Shown here in pieces: positions 11,391 to 22,491 of a stretch of 64,000 bases of DNA; position 1 is the stretch's first letter; every line of letters starts with the position of its first letter. The stretch is taken from the NCBI GenBank assembly GCA_024291935.2, contig CM044309.1, positions 1,860,001 through 1,924,000 on the forward strand, written 5' to 3'. A program made the translations under genes and the position numbers. The notes beneath the pieces are model-generated. The model was given only the letters and a program-made list of their open reading frames with translations, ran no database searches and had not been told where the DNA came from. This stretch comes from Okapia johnstoni. Lineage: Eukaryota; Chordata; Mammalia; Artiodactyla; Giraffidae.

Positions 11391-11888
11391 CAAAAAAGCA
11401 GAGACACTACTTTGCCAGCAAAGGTCTAAATGGTCAAAGCTATGGTTTTTCCAGTAGTCATGTATGGATGTAAGAGTTGGACCATAAAGAAGGCTGAGTG
11501 CCAAAGAATTGATGCTTTTGAACTGTGGTGTTGGAGAAGACTCTTTTTTGAGAGTCCCTTGGACTGCAAGGAGATCAAGCCATCTAGTCTAAAGGAAATC
11601 AATCCTGAAAAATTCATTGGAAGGACCGATGCTGAAGCTGAAACTGCAATCCTTTGGCCACCTGATGTGAAGAGCTGACTCATTGGAAAAGACCCTGATG
11701 CTGGGAAAGATTGAGGGCAGGAGGAGAAGGGGACGACAGAGGATGAGACGGTTGGATGGCATCACTGACTCAATGGACATGAATCTGAGTAAACTCTGGG
11801 AGTTGGTGATGGACAGGGAGGCCTGGCGTGCTGCAGTCCATGGGGTCGCAAAGAGTCAAACAGGACTGAGTGACTGAGCAACAACACA
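11391..11888 (+). mobile_element. BovB (RTE) LINE, 3' end, 5' truncated
   Basis: About 500 bp of the C-terminal coding region and tail of BovB. The conceptual protein has the RTE C-terminal signatures MYGCKSWTIKKAE and FELWCWRRL in the frame at 11430-11678, then a basic [10 protein letters not shown] stretch at 11683-11877. An in-frame stop separates the two frames. The element ends in the typical 'gactgagtgactgagcaacaac' tail. Confidence 0.93.
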
Positions 11889-12176
11889 AATTGTGCTCTG
11901 CACACATTTGAAGGAATTGAAGGTGAGGGTGAAAAGCTGTCTGTGCCCTGCTTATCAGCCTGCACACAGAGGCAGACGTCTCATCAGCTCAGAGAAAGAT
12001 CCAATGTTTTCTTATAGGTCTACCCCCAGGAGTTGTCATTTTCTAACTCTCACAAAGAGGACCTTTTAATACCAGTGGCTCTAGGTCTAGCTTTCCCAAT
12101 GAGTGGGTCCAAAGAGACACAGCAAAACACATCTGCATTTTTAGTCTAATCTAGACTAAGGGGTGGTGTGGGGCAG

Positions 12177-12318
12177 AGGTTGGATGCATCACCGACTTGA
12201 TGGACATGAGTTTGAGTAAGCTCCGGGAGTTGGTGATGGACAGGGAGGCCTGGGGTGCTGCAGACCATGGGGTTGCAGAGTCGGACATGGCTGAGCGACT
12301 GAACTGAACTGAACTGAG
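12177..12318 (+). mobile_element. BovB 3'-tail fragment (ART2A-like)
   Basis: Contains the last ~140 bp of BovB, ending in the 'gaactgaactgaactga' tail. 'gtggggcag' at 12168-12176 and 'gtggagcag' at 12319-12327 form a possible 9-bp target duplication with one mismatch. Confidence 0.85.
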
Positions 12319-12477
12319 GTGGAGCAGTTTGTATGAAAGCGCTTGAAGTAGGTTGATATTCCTGGGTAGGGTTAAGATAAATCCCTTACTAGACTGTGAC
12401 AACACCAGCTGCTTGGAGGTTCGTAAACTGCCAGCAAAATTATTGTTCCTTCCGACTGGACTAGGGCACGCTGGGCT

Positions 12478-12549
12478 TCCTTGTCCTTAACTATCTCCCT
12501 GAGTTTGCTCAAACTCATGTCCATTGAGTCAGTTCAGTTCAGTCACTCA
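12478..12549 (-). mobile_element. Short antisense BovB tail fragment
   Basis: 'gagtttgctcaaactcatgtcc' (split here as gagtttgctcaaactcatg and tcc) then 'gttcagttcagtcactcag' is the reverse complement of the BovB 3' end with an internal deletion. It lies about 160 bp from the sense copy at 12177-12318, forming a short inverted pair. Confidence 0.7.
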
Positions 12550-12649
12550 GAAATATGTAAAAACAGCTTCCATTTTCAAGCCACTCAGTCTGTGGTGTTC
12601 CATTATGGCAACCAGAGCAAACTAATATTTGCACTAATGTGTCCCATGG

Positions 12650-12862
12650 AACTTCCTGGGTGGTGCCAGCGGTAAAGAACCCGTCTGCCAGTGCAGGAGA
12701 CAGAAGAGATCCAGGTGTGATCCCTGCGTTGGGAAGACCCCCTGGGGGAGGGCATGGCAACCCCCTCCAGGATTCTTGCCTGGAGAATCCCAGAGACAGA
12801 GGAGCCTGGCAGCTACAGTCCACAGGGTCACAAAGAGTCGGACACGACTGAAATGACTTAGC
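12650..12862 (+). mobile_element. Bov-tA SINE
   Basis: Begins 'gaacttcctgggtggtgcca' and ends 'cggacacgactgaaatgact'. The head variant carries 'gccagtgcaggagacagaa', seen also at 17189. No target duplication was obvious. Confidence 0.93.
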
Positions 12863-14805
12863 GCGTACACAAAGTGTTCCCATAACATTTTCAGCATGAC
12901 ATCATATCTCCCGTACATCATAATTTACTATTACTCATATTATTGGATGTTTTCAACTATCTAAATGTATTTATATCTTATTAATGATTGATTTTCATAG
13001 GAGAAAATTTCCAGAGTATTTCTAAATAAAAACAACGCACACATCTAAATTTTGATTGGTATTTCTAAATATTTAGCCCAATTTATAGTTTTGTAAGCTC
13101 TGTGATCATTTTACAGTGTCTCCACAAGCAAAGGGATTATCATTTCTCAAAAATCTCGGGACATATGGTAACCAAAAATTACATCTGATTTTTTTTAACC
13201 AATTTGAATTCTTTTATTCGTAGTGGAATTTTTATGTTTCTGCTTTGTGACTAGCACATGCATGTCCTTTCAGGTATTTGTTCCTTTTAATACATGCAAA
13301 ATATGCTATAATCATCTATTTTTCTATTATAACTAAATTATATGCAGGACCAAGAGATTGTTATTAATGATATTTATTTCAGTGACTTGAAAAACACCTT
13401 TGTCTGTGATGAGTATTGTATTAAGTGGTGGATGAGTGTAAAAACCATGAGAAAGACTTGGTTTCCATATTTGGTTTCTATATCACTATTTCCTTATGTT
13501 TTTACTTCCAGCTACTCTGTCTCACAAAATTTTTATTTTCTCTACTTCTTTCTTAAATGGTCATATTTCCCAGAGCAAGCTCCTCGTTTTATAGACTCTC
13601 ATGAATACCCTCTATCCATTTGCTGATGAATATGCCAAATCTGTAACTTCTTATGTTCATTTGAACCAAATTTGTCTCCTCTGATATCTCGCAAAGAATA
13701 ACCTCACCATGCACTCAGGTTCTTATATCAACGACATGGATGCCAACTTTGACACATTCATCTTCTTAAATTTACAACATTTAATAAGCAAATACTTTGA
13801 TTACTTCAGCAAACATTTTTTGATACGGTGACAGTGTTGATACATTAGACAATGTTCTAGGCTCTTGTGATACAATAGGAAACAAAAACTGAGTCTTTGT
13901 TTTGCAGAATTTATATTTAGCGGGTGTATGTATTAGTCACTGTCCAGTCGGAACGTAGAAATGAACGGTCTATCGTCTACAGCATTATTAGCTAATCATA
14001 GGCAACTAACTATTAGAGGGTAAAGAGTACTCTAAAGGATACAAAAATAGCAGATATAGAGAGTGGCTACTGCTTCTGGGGCTGAGAGCATACCCATGCA
14101 AGAATAAAGTTGGAAAAGATTTCCCTCCCCGAAAGGTTAGGATTCAGACCTAATGGAAAGAATGTAGATGTGGTCCCTTTGGATGGTAGAAGATTTAGTT
14201 GAGGTGCTACTGGCGAGCAAGAAGCTACTTGCTGGGGAGGAAATGCTTAGAAGTCAACCTCTGAGTCAGCAGAGAAACATCCTGGGACATTTCCTACTGG
14301 ATTGCCACCAAGACTTGTTGAGAAGCTTTTCCTTGGGTATCTGGTACATCTTGTTGGAATGTCACCTGCTGGGGTGGTGTTAAAAATTACTGGGAGCCCC
14401 CCATCCCATCCAGACTGTGAGATTCACCGGAAGGTGAATGCCACTGTGTGTCTACAGCCTTCATACCGATGGTGCTGTGTGCTGTGGGAGCGGCAAGCGA
14501 AGTGCACCAGGGCTAGAACCTTTCCCCCCGCAGTCTTCCTTGGTGCTGTTTGCTTACAGAGTTAACATTGTGCCAACTGGCAAAGGAGAAACGCTTGCAG
14601 AATTCAGATTCAGTATCACAAACAAGTCAAAGAAGGAAGGATTCACTAAGAGGCACAAAGTTAAGGAGCACAGTTCATTCTTTTGATTTTAATAACAAAA
14701 TGACAGTTTCCACTAAACCAGAGAGAGATAATTAGTAAAGGTAAAATTGCCAACCATTCCCTAACATGTGAAGGGACAGAATCCCAAGACACATTTAATC
14801 CATTG

Positions 14806-14807
<2 letters not shown>
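12863..14807. other. Mostly single-copy DNA with possible ancient repeat traces
   Basis: A weak L2/MIR-type phrase ('caatgttctaggctcttgtg') lies near 13845-13885. The segment 14040-14690 is more G+C-rich and reads like an old interspersed element, but I could not name it. Frames of 71-94 codons lack domains. Confidence 0.4.

Positions 14808-14846
<39 letters not shown>
14808..14846 (+). repeat. (GT)n microsatellite
   Basis: An uninterrupted GT dinucleotide run of about 39 bp directly abuts the 3' end of the antisense Bov-tA copy. It explains the HTHTHT peptide on the minus strand. Confidence 0.97.
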
Positions 14847-14847
<1 letters not shown>

Positions 14848-15164
14848 ACTAAGTTGCTCAGTCATGTCTGATTCTTCGCAACCTCATGGACTGTAGCCCA
14901 CTAGGCTCCTTTGTCCATGGGGATTCTCCAGGCAAGAATACTGGATGCCATGCCCTCCTCCAGGGGATCTTCCCAACCCAGAGCCAAACCCAGGTCTCCC
15001 ACATTGCAGGTGGATTCTTTACCATCTGAGCCACAAGGGAAGCCCGAGAATACTGGAGTGGGTGGCCTATTCCTTCTCCAGGGGACCTTCTCGACCCAGG
15101 AATCACACTGGGGTCTTCTGCATTGCAGGTGGATTCTTTACCAGCTGAGATACCAGGGAAGCCC
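14847..15164 (-). mobile_element. Bov-tA SINE with two tRNA-like heads
   Basis: Read on the minus strand, a first tRNA-like head with part of the A segment (15164 down to about 15045) is followed by a complete head plus A segment (15044 to 14847). This is a head-head-A compound arrangement. The same layout occurs in the opposite orientation at 35113-35430. The (GT)n tract at its 3' end is a SINE-associated microsatellite. Confidence 0.88.
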
Positions 15165-16125
15165 AACCCATTGTTAACTATATTAAATTACGCTTCAAAT
15201 TTTGTCACAGTCCTCTTGTATATGTCACCTAAAACTAAACCATAAGATTAGCCTGTGACAATTGATATATAAATCAATAATAAGTAGAAGAAGATAAAAG
15301 AAGAAAATAATTAGCATATAGAAACACATGCATAGACAAGCAAAGGAAAAATAAACAAAGCTACTATATATCTCCGTCTCACAATTGGTTGCAAGTGAGT
15401 AACTGGTTTGTAATTGATCTGTCTATGACTACCTCTTCAACTACCATTCCATATTACCTTACTCTCAATGAGGATCTCAATTGGTTGGGATTTTACCTGT
15501 CATAGTCACTTGAACACTTGTTCTCAAAGGATTTGATTGTCAGTAGTTCTGATTTTGGGGGTTGCTAAAGTTTTCTTAGTCTTCTTTTAAGTACCAAAAG
15601 GCATCTCTGAGAATTCCCTGGGTTCTAGATAAAGTTCCCTCCCCCCACCGCCCCCTGAATTGTGTAACGTTTACCCAATTTCTCTTTAGTAATTGGAGAC
15701 TTAGTGACTGAACAACGACAACCCTGGCCTCTCGGAAACTCCTTTTCCTGCCTCTTGTTTCAGGGGCATCAAGGCCATAAATGGTCAAGGGGCAAATTCT
15801 TCTTACAGTTTAATTAAGTGCTGTTATGCTCCATGTTGGGAGCACTCTTCCCTTGGGAACTAAGTCCTCCAAACCACCAGAGCTCAAAGTTTCTCGGGAG
15901 AAAAAGCAACATGTATGGGAGTGACTTGGTAACACAGTGGGAGAAGCCATTCCAATGAATATGCTTAGATTCTAGGATGCACGTTTTCTGGATCTAGGGG
16001 AGACGGCACCATAATAGAATCTCTAATTCGAAGGATAAATAGCATCCTCTAAGACAGTTTCAGTTGCCTACCGACTAGGATGTTATCTGAGATTGTAGTA
16101 AACCACTGTGCATTTGGAGAAGGAT
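15165..16125. other. No assigned feature
   Basis: Mixed composition. A 20-bp phrase 'cttagtgactgaacaacgac' near 15700 resembles a SINE/BovB tail but is too short to call. Nothing else was recognised. Confidence 0.4.
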
Positions 16126-16210
16126 ATGGTGAGGGACAGGGAAGCCTGGCGTGCTGCAGTCCACGGAGCTGCAAGGGTCGGACACGACTGAGCGACTGAT
16201 TAACAACAAC
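16126..16210 (+). mobile_element. BovB 3'-tail fragment
   Basis: The last ~85 bp of BovB, from 'gtgagggacagggaagcctg' to 'gactgattaacaacaac', severely 5' truncated. Confidence 0.85.
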
Positions 16211-17176
16211 GTGTCAATAGCTGCATCGCAACTGCCGGTGTCTATGCTTGTCTGCTCCAGGGAAGATAACGCATTTAGAATAGTGGCTTCAATTACATTC
16301 ACTGTCTGATTAAGTTGATTATTCTCCACAGACATTTGCCACGATGCATCTTTTTTGTCAGAAAGCTAAACAGTTTATTTAAAGGAGACTCTGATATGGC
16401 CAAAGGCCATCGTTTGTAGAATTCTACTTCATTGACTGCTCATATCTTTCATTCTGACCACTGGCACATCGCCGTTACACTCAATGAGGGATGTGCCCAC
16501 ACTGTTTTGGATGATTAAATATTGCCCCTTAAACTATGCTACCCAGAGCCATACTTTCCATTGAATTCAGAGAGATTATCTCAATGATGGTATTTCAATA
16601 TCCATAGATGATTTATAAAAGAGAATTACTATCAAGGTTAAAAATGCTTGATTTGCTAATGGACTTCTCCAGACATTAGTGAGAGGACTGTCTCTTGTGC
16701 TTCCTTGGAGGATATATTTGGGGTGAATGTACAGGTCACATACGATAAATCCATGCCCAACTTCCTTATATCCTTAAGACATGAATTTTTATAAACTTTA
16801 ATTTCTGTATCCTTAAAACTTTTAGTTCTCTCACCACATGCTGGACAAGTTAGAAATATTAACCTCATCTATTATAGGACACAAGTGAATTAAAGTTTCC
16901 ATCAGACAACTAGGAAAGTTGGTGATGCCACCTATAGCTCCACAAAGTGATACCTTTAATCTGGAACCTCTAGTAAATGCACCTCTATCAATGAGCTATT
17001 AATATGATATGTATCAGAGAAATCAATGATATATCTGTGCATCAGAGCACAGAAAATCCAGTTCTCCAGTTTTCAAACTGTGCTTTTAACTGGGAATTAA
17101 AGTACATGAGCTTGGCACTTTCTTTTTGCAACTTTTGTAAGTGTTCCACTGAGAATACTATAGTTTCTTAGTCAGT
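16211..17176. other. No recognised feature
   Basis: AT-rich sequence. A 70-codon minus-strand frame (16656-16868) has no domain. No repeat was recognised. Confidence 0.45.
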
Positions 17177-17188
17177 ACCACTGTCATA

Positions 17189-17390
17189 GGGCTTCCCGGG
17201 TGGCACTAGTGGTAAAGAACCTGCCTGCCAGTGCAGAGACATAAGAGTTTGGGTTTGATCCCTGGGTTGGGAAGATCCTCTGGAATAGGAAATGGCAACC
17301 CACTCTAGTATCCTTGCCTGGAGAATCCCATGGACAAAGGAGCCTGGGGTCGCAAAGAGTCAGACACAACTGAGCGACTTAGGATGCATG
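17189..17390 (+). mobile_element. Bov-tA SINE with exact 12-bp target duplication
   Basis: Flanked by identical 'accactgtcata' at 17177-17188 and 17391-17402. Complete head; the A segment lacks about 20 bp after 'ggagcctggggtcgc'. Confidence 0.96.
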
Positions 17391-18185
17391 ACCACTGTCA
17401 TAATAATCAGCTGCAGCATCTGAGACTCAAGACTGTTGCTGTCGGTGGTACATTATCACAATCAGTCACAGGAAGAGCAGTTTCATTGTTTATAATTCAT
17501 TGCACTCCATGGATTACAAGAATCCCATTTTCCACTGGGAAGGATCTGGGACTGGAGCTGAAAATCCAGACTGACGATGAAGCGACACTAAAATCCCATC
17601 TCTGAGGGTCTGTTTCAGGGAACCATCCCCACTGCCAGTTCTGTCCAGTTACGAGACAGAACAAACTACTAATTCGAATAGGTATTTAACTTAACATAAG
17701 GATATAAAATTTCAACTGAATACAAAGACTTATTAATTCCAAAAGATGAATTACAATTGAACAGTAGAGAATACTGTATCACTTGTTTTTTATTGTTGCT
17801 GTAGGAAATTTCTACACATTTGGTGCCTTAAAGCAGCTAAAATTGACTATGTAACTGTCCTCTTTTTGTCAGAAGTCTGACCTGTATGTCACGGAGCTAA
17901 GTCAAGATGTCAAAAGGGCTGTGTTTCCTGGTGGAGAATCCATTTCCTTCCCTCCTCCAACTTCTTAAGACCACTTCCACTCTGCTTCAGTACTTCCTTT
18001 CTTCACCTTTGAAGCTAGCTGTCATTTAATCCTCATGTTGCATTTTTTTCCTGCATCATCATATCTCTCTCTGACTACACAAGGGAAAGTTTCTCCATTT
18101 TTAAGGACTCATGCAATTATATTGGACACACACAGATAGTCCAAGATAATCTCCCAATTTAAAGATTGATAACTTCAATCACATC

Positions 18186-19349
18186 GTTTTTTGTCATTGT
18201 TCAGTTGATAAGTCATGTCCGACTCTTTGCAACCCCATGGACTGTTCCATGCCAGGCTTCCCTGTCCTTCACTATCTCCCAGAATTTGCTCAAATTCATG
18301 TCTGTTGAATCAGTGATGCTATCTAATCATCTCATCCTCTGTTGTCCCCTTCTCCTTTTGCCTTCACCCTTTCCCAGCATCAGGGTCTTTTCCAATGAGT
18401 TAGTTCTTTGCATCAGGTGGCCAAAGTATTGGAGCTTCAGCTTTAGCATTGATTTTTCCAATGAATATTCAGGGTTGATTTCCTTTAGGATTAACTGGTT
18501 TGATCTCCTTGCCATCCAATGAACTCTCAAGGGTCTTCTCTGGCTTTACAATTTGAAGGCCTCAATTTTTTAGCACTCAGCCTTCTTTAGTGTCCAACTC
18601 TCACATCTGTACATGACCACTGGAAAATCCATAGATTTGATTTTATATGGACTTTTGTCAGCAAAGTTATGTCTCTAGGCTGCCTAGGTTTGTCATACCT
18701 TTTCTTCCAAGGAGTAAGAGTCTTTTAATTTCATGGTTACAGTTGCCATCCACAATGATTTTGGAACCCAAGAAAATAAAACCTGTTGCTGCTTCTCTTT
18801 TTCCCTTTGTATTTGCCACTAAGTAATGCAACTGAATGCCATGATCTTAGTTTTTCTGATGTTAACTTTCAGGACAGCTTTTTCACTCTCCTCTTTCACA
18901 CTCATCAAGAGGTTCTTTAGTTCTTCTTCACTTTCTGCCATTAGAGTGGTGTCATCTGCGTATCTGAGGTTCTTGATATTTCTTCTGGCAATCTTGATTC
19001 CAGCTTGTGATTCATCCAGCCTGGAGTTTCTCATGATGTACTCTGCATATAAGTTAAATAAGCAGGGTGACAGTATACAGCCTTGACATATTCCTTTCCC
19101 GATTTGGAACCAGTCATTGTTCCATGTTTGGTTCTTACTGTTGCTTCTTGACCCACATACAGATTTCTTAGGAGGCAGGTAAGGTGATCTGGTACTCCTG
19201 TCTCTTTAAGAAGTTTCCACAGTTTTTTGTGATCCACACTGTCAAAGCCTTAGCATAGTCAATTAAGCAGAAGTAGATGTTTTTCTGGAATTCTTTGCTT
19301 TCTCTATGATATGTTGGCAATTTGATCTCTGGTTCCTCTGCCATTTCTA
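18186..19349 (-). mobile_element. BovB LINE, 5' truncated, 1.16 kb
   Basis: Antisense BovB whose 3' tail is at the left (about 18190-18215) and which extends back into the reverse transcriptase. Identical 'aatcacatc' at 18177-18185 and 19350-19358 flanks it and is part of the interrupted LTR, so the insertion boundaries are firm. The coding remnants are described separately. Confidence 0.93.
18819..19237 (-). pseudogene. BovB reverse transcriptase remnant
   Basis: Two overlapping minus-strand frames carry the palm and thumb of an RTE-clade reverse transcriptase. The upstream one (19237-19031) begins at MDHKKLWKLLKETG, just after catalytic motif A. The downstream one (19034-18819) carries motif C, YADDTTL, encoded at 18951-18962. 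A frameshift between them removes the motif B region, where the frame reads KSGKEYVKAVYCHP in place of the expected QGC-x-SP motif. Further frame breaks occur 3' of 18819, and a C-terminal remnant ([17 protein letters not shown]) lies at 18530-18327. The element cannot encode a functional protein. It is a typical dead LINE copy. Confidence 0.85.
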
Positions 19350-19435
19350 AATCACATCAGTAAATTACCTTCTTTCCTGTAAAGTAACATATTTACTGGT
19401 TCCAGGGAGTAAGGTTGAACATCATTGAGGTAGTG

Positions 19436-19927
19436 TTTTTCTGCTTTCTATGAGATCTCTACAGAATCCAAGAATGGCATATATAAGAAGGAGCTGCTAT
19501 ATCTATGGCTAAGACAGAATACTCAAGGAAGGAATAAACTTGGATAAGTGTATCCCCTAAGGTTCTGATTTAGACTTTGTTAGCAAAAGTATAATGTGTG
19601 GATGAAAGTGGAATAAATAAGTTCCAAACTTTGAGGTTTTCCCTGTCTTGTGGGCAAGATGAAAAACAAATAAGCAAACAAGTAAATAACTTTGAACTAT
19701 ATGTGCTGAAAAATATGTAAAAGTATCATATGATAAAATGTTGTTGGGAGAGATGACTAGTTTAGATTCGTTGGCCAAGTGGGAATCTCTTATGAAAAGT
19801 CAGATTTGCAGGTTCTTTATTGGTAGTGACTAGCTAGTCTTACAAAGGTCTGTAGAAAGAGAAATGCAAAACTCTCCTCCTGCCTAAATAGGAGCAAGTG
19901 TTACATTTTTGTGAAGCGCTATGAGGG
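19436..19927. other. No recognised feature
   Basis: AT-rich single-copy sequence. Confidence 0.45.
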
Positions 19928-20035
19928 TCAGTTGGAGAAGGAAATGACAACCCCTGGAGAATTTCATGGGCAGAGGAGTCTGGTGAGCTACAGTCCATAG
20001 GGTCTCAAAAAGCCACGACTGAGTGACTGAACACA
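19928..20035 (+). mobile_element. Bov-A segment fragment of a SINE
   Basis: Only the A segment is present ('ggagaaggaaatgacaaccc' to 'gactgagtgactgaac'). It has an internal deletion of about 25 bp and lacks the tRNA head. Confidence 0.85.
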
Positions 20036-20304
20036 TAAAGGTCAATAGATCTGGAGCTTGGTAAGTTAGGTCTAGAGAAAGGATATTATGTTAAAAAGGT
20101 AGACAGAGGCCAGGTACCATAGGGCTCTTTAACTCAGGAACAGTGATGAAAGTGGTGAAAAATGAAAAGGACATTTTTCTCTTTCTCTGTTCCTCTGTTT
20201 TGAGTTTCATCAAACTAGAATGTGGTTAACAAGTTTTGGCAAGGTAGTGACATGACCTGATTTATATGTTTTAAACAAAGCATTCTTATTACTGTATGGA
20301 AAAC

Positions 20305-20485
20305 AGATTGTGTCTGTTTATCTGCCTGCCCTTTGAAATGTGAGGTTTTTTTTGTTTTTTTTTTCTGGAAGGGTCTCTAGCTTTATGGTCTTCTTCTTTA
20401 GCAGCTGGTACATTTCTTAAAACTTAGTAGATGCTGTGTAAAATTTTTGGAATGAGTGAATGGTTGAATAAATAAATAAAATAAA
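20305..20485 (+). repeat. L2/MIR-like ancient repeat tail
   Basis: A decayed match to the widespread mammalian pattern 'gtgtctgtttatctgcctgc ... agtagatgctgtgtaa ... gaatgagtgaatggttgaat', interrupted by T runs at 20346-20363. Family assignment is tentative. Confidence 0.4.
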
Positions 20486-21282
20486 TAGAGCAAAATTATC
20501 TCTTAATAAGGAGTTGTCAATAGAGAGAAAGTTGCGCCAAGTGGTAAGAAAAATGTGTAGTGCCTTCTCTGGGCACAGCCAGTCTCAGGTGGTGATGACA
20601 GAGGCAGGGAGATTAGTCCAATTACCAGGGGGCCTGTTCCCTGAATACCTGCTGGCAGTAACTAAAAGAGTGAGCACCTGCTCACCTTTTCTCAATTTTG
20701 GATCTCCTCCTGGGCATCAGTGTTGGGAGACATGAGTTAAATAAAATGGATGTATTATTTCATAATGTGAATCTTAATAACAATGGCTTTAACCAAAGAC
20801 AACTCAATAAGCAATCCAATAGCTGGACCAGGATATTTTCTTTCTAGAGAATAGGCTCATCTGTGCATAAATCATCTTCTCACCTTCATGATCTCATTTC
20901 TTTTCTGTAGCATACATTCTTTCCAAACTACTTCCCAAAGTAGAAGCATTTGGATCACATGTAGTTCTGCAGCTAATTATAATTAATACTTTTTACTGAA
21001 CTTATATTTTATTAAACCATTAAGTCTGGATCATATGGCTGAGAAAGCCAGGAGTAGCATATGAGTAGACTGCTTTGATACAGGCCCAAACATTTTATCT
21101 AGTAGTTTTGATCTGACTTTCCTTTATTAGGGTTGAGAAATAAAGTGTTCTTTAATTTTGCCTGTTTTCTTTCTTTGTTTCATTATTTGTAAAATCCGTG
21201 GCTTGTAAACTGGGTAACGTTCTTTTGTAAAGGTTCATTATACACTTAACTTTCACCTCCCTCCATGTTAATTCTCCACAAA
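20486..21282. other. No recognised feature
   Basis: Includes a 73-codon plus frame (20514-20735) without domain. No repeat was recognised. Confidence 0.45.
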
Positions 21283-21438
21283 GTGACAGAGGATGAGATG
21301 GTTGGATGGCATCACCGATTCAGTGGACGTGAGCTTGAGCAGACTCTGGGAGATAGTGACGGACAGGGAAGTCTGGAAGTGCTGCAGTCCATGGGGTTCC
21401 AGAGTCAGACACGACTTAGCAACTGAACAACAACAGCA
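21283..21438 (+). mobile_element. BovB 3'-tail fragment
   Basis: From 'gtgacagaggatgagatgg' to 'cttagcaactgaacaacaac'. The 63-codon frame at 21293-21484 preserves [12 protein letters not shown] of the BovB C terminus. Confidence 0.9.
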
Positions 21439-21606
21439 ATGTGTTTTTACTAATTTTGAAGTTACATTAATAATTTCTAAATGAAGTTAAGCCAATATAT
21501 ACCACTTATTATTGACAAGAAAATAAATTTTTCTTCTCCTTTTAGATTAGTGTCATTTCACAGGAGTTCCCGGTGTTAGTCACTAACCTGACAATCTTAA
21601 AGCAAG

Positions 21607-21893
21607 TCGGAGAAGGCGATGGCACCCCACTCCAGTACTCTTGCCTGGAAAATCCCACGGACGGAGGAGCCTGCTGGCTGCCGTCCATGGGGTCGCTAAG
21701 AGTCGGACACGACTGAGCGACTTCACTTCCACTTTTCCCTTTCATGCACTGGAGAAGGAAATGGCAACCCACTCCAGTGTTCCTGCCTGGAGAATCCCAG
21801 GGACGGGGGAGCCTGGTGGGCTGCCGTCTGTGGGGTCGCACAGAGTCGGACACAACTGAAGCGACTTAGCAGCAGCAGCAGCAGCAGCAGTAG
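21607..21893 (+). mobile_element. BOV-A2 SINE, full length
   Basis: Two A monomers (21607-21735 and 21751-21878) are joined by a 'cttccacttttccctttcatgcac'-type linker (first 20 bases at about 21722-21741) and end in an (AGC)n tail at 21879-21890. 'cttaaagcaag' (21596-21606) and 'cttaaagaaag' (21894-21904) form an 11-bp target duplication with one mismatch. Divergence from the family pattern is low, so this is a relatively recent insertion. Confidence 0.96.
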
Positions 21894-21904
21894 CTTAAAG
21901 AAAG

Positions 21905-22218
21905 GATCATATTCTAAAACGCCTAGTGAAAAACACGTTTAACTGTGAAGGTTTCTTAAAGCAACTTTTAACATTTGTTTTCTTGAATATTTTCATGTCA
22001 GTGACCAGCACTTAAAACCTAGGACAAATTAGGTAGGATATGAAAGAGTACCGGACAATTCGGAGCTAAAGTCTCTGTTATCTACATGTAAAGGAACTGC
22101 CTTGATCCTAAGAATACGAGAATGAACAAAACTAGAGGGTGCTGGTGATATTTTTGTACCTGAAGGATAGCACAGAGTCTCTGTTAAAGACATAATAGAG
22201 CACATTAAAACCAATATG
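21905..22218. other. No recognised feature
   Basis: Short single-copy spacer between the BOV-A2 SINE and the L1 3' UTR. Confidence 0.45.
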
Positions 22219-22491
22219 CTGGGGGGGGGGGGGGGGGTGGATAGATTAGGAGTGTGGGATTAATACCTACACAATCCCATGTATAAAATAGAGAGTCAGC
22301 AAGGGCCTGCTCTACAGAACAGGGAGCTCTGGTCAGTATTCTGTAATGGCCTCTGTAAGAAAAGGATCTGACACATGTATGGACACATGTATATGCAAAA
22401 CTGAATCACTCTGCTCAATCCGAATCTAACACGACATTGTTAATCCATTATAACCCAATATAAAGTAAACGTTAAATTTAAAAAATAAATA
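22219..22491 (+). mobile_element. Artiodactyl L1 3' UTR fragment
   Basis: After a G homopolymer it follows the artiodactyl L1 3' UTR order: 'gtataaaatagagagtcagc', 'aagggcctgctctacagaac', 'gcaaaactgaatcactctgc', 'aacacgacattgttaatcc', then an A-rich end. No ORF2 sequence is present. Confidence 0.82.
22221..22237 (+). repeat. 17-base G homopolymer
   Basis: An uninterrupted G17 run at the 5' edge of the L1 3' UTR fragment. L1 3' UTRs carry G-rich polypurine tracts, so this is probably an expanded one. Confidence 0.9.

Larger units (their letters stand above)
17796..19435 (-). mobile_element. MaLR/MLT-like LTR, split by BovB
   Basis: 17796-18185 and 19350-19435 are two halves of one ancient antisense LTR-like repeat. 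Landmarks are 'gtcagaagtctgacctgtat', 'ggagaatccatttccttccc', 'ataatctcccaatttaaag' and, after the gap, 'taacatatttactggttcc'. Only non-coding LTR sequence is present, with no viral gene. The exact subfamily is not certain. Confidence 0.6.

Noticed and set aside
14808..14846. CRISPR-like or regulatory reading of the GT arrays
   Set aside because: Simple dinucleotide microsatellites with no unique spacers, in a mammalian genome.
15694..15720. Short SINE/BovB tail-like phrase
   Set aside because: Only about 20 bp; could be chance or an unrecoverable relic.
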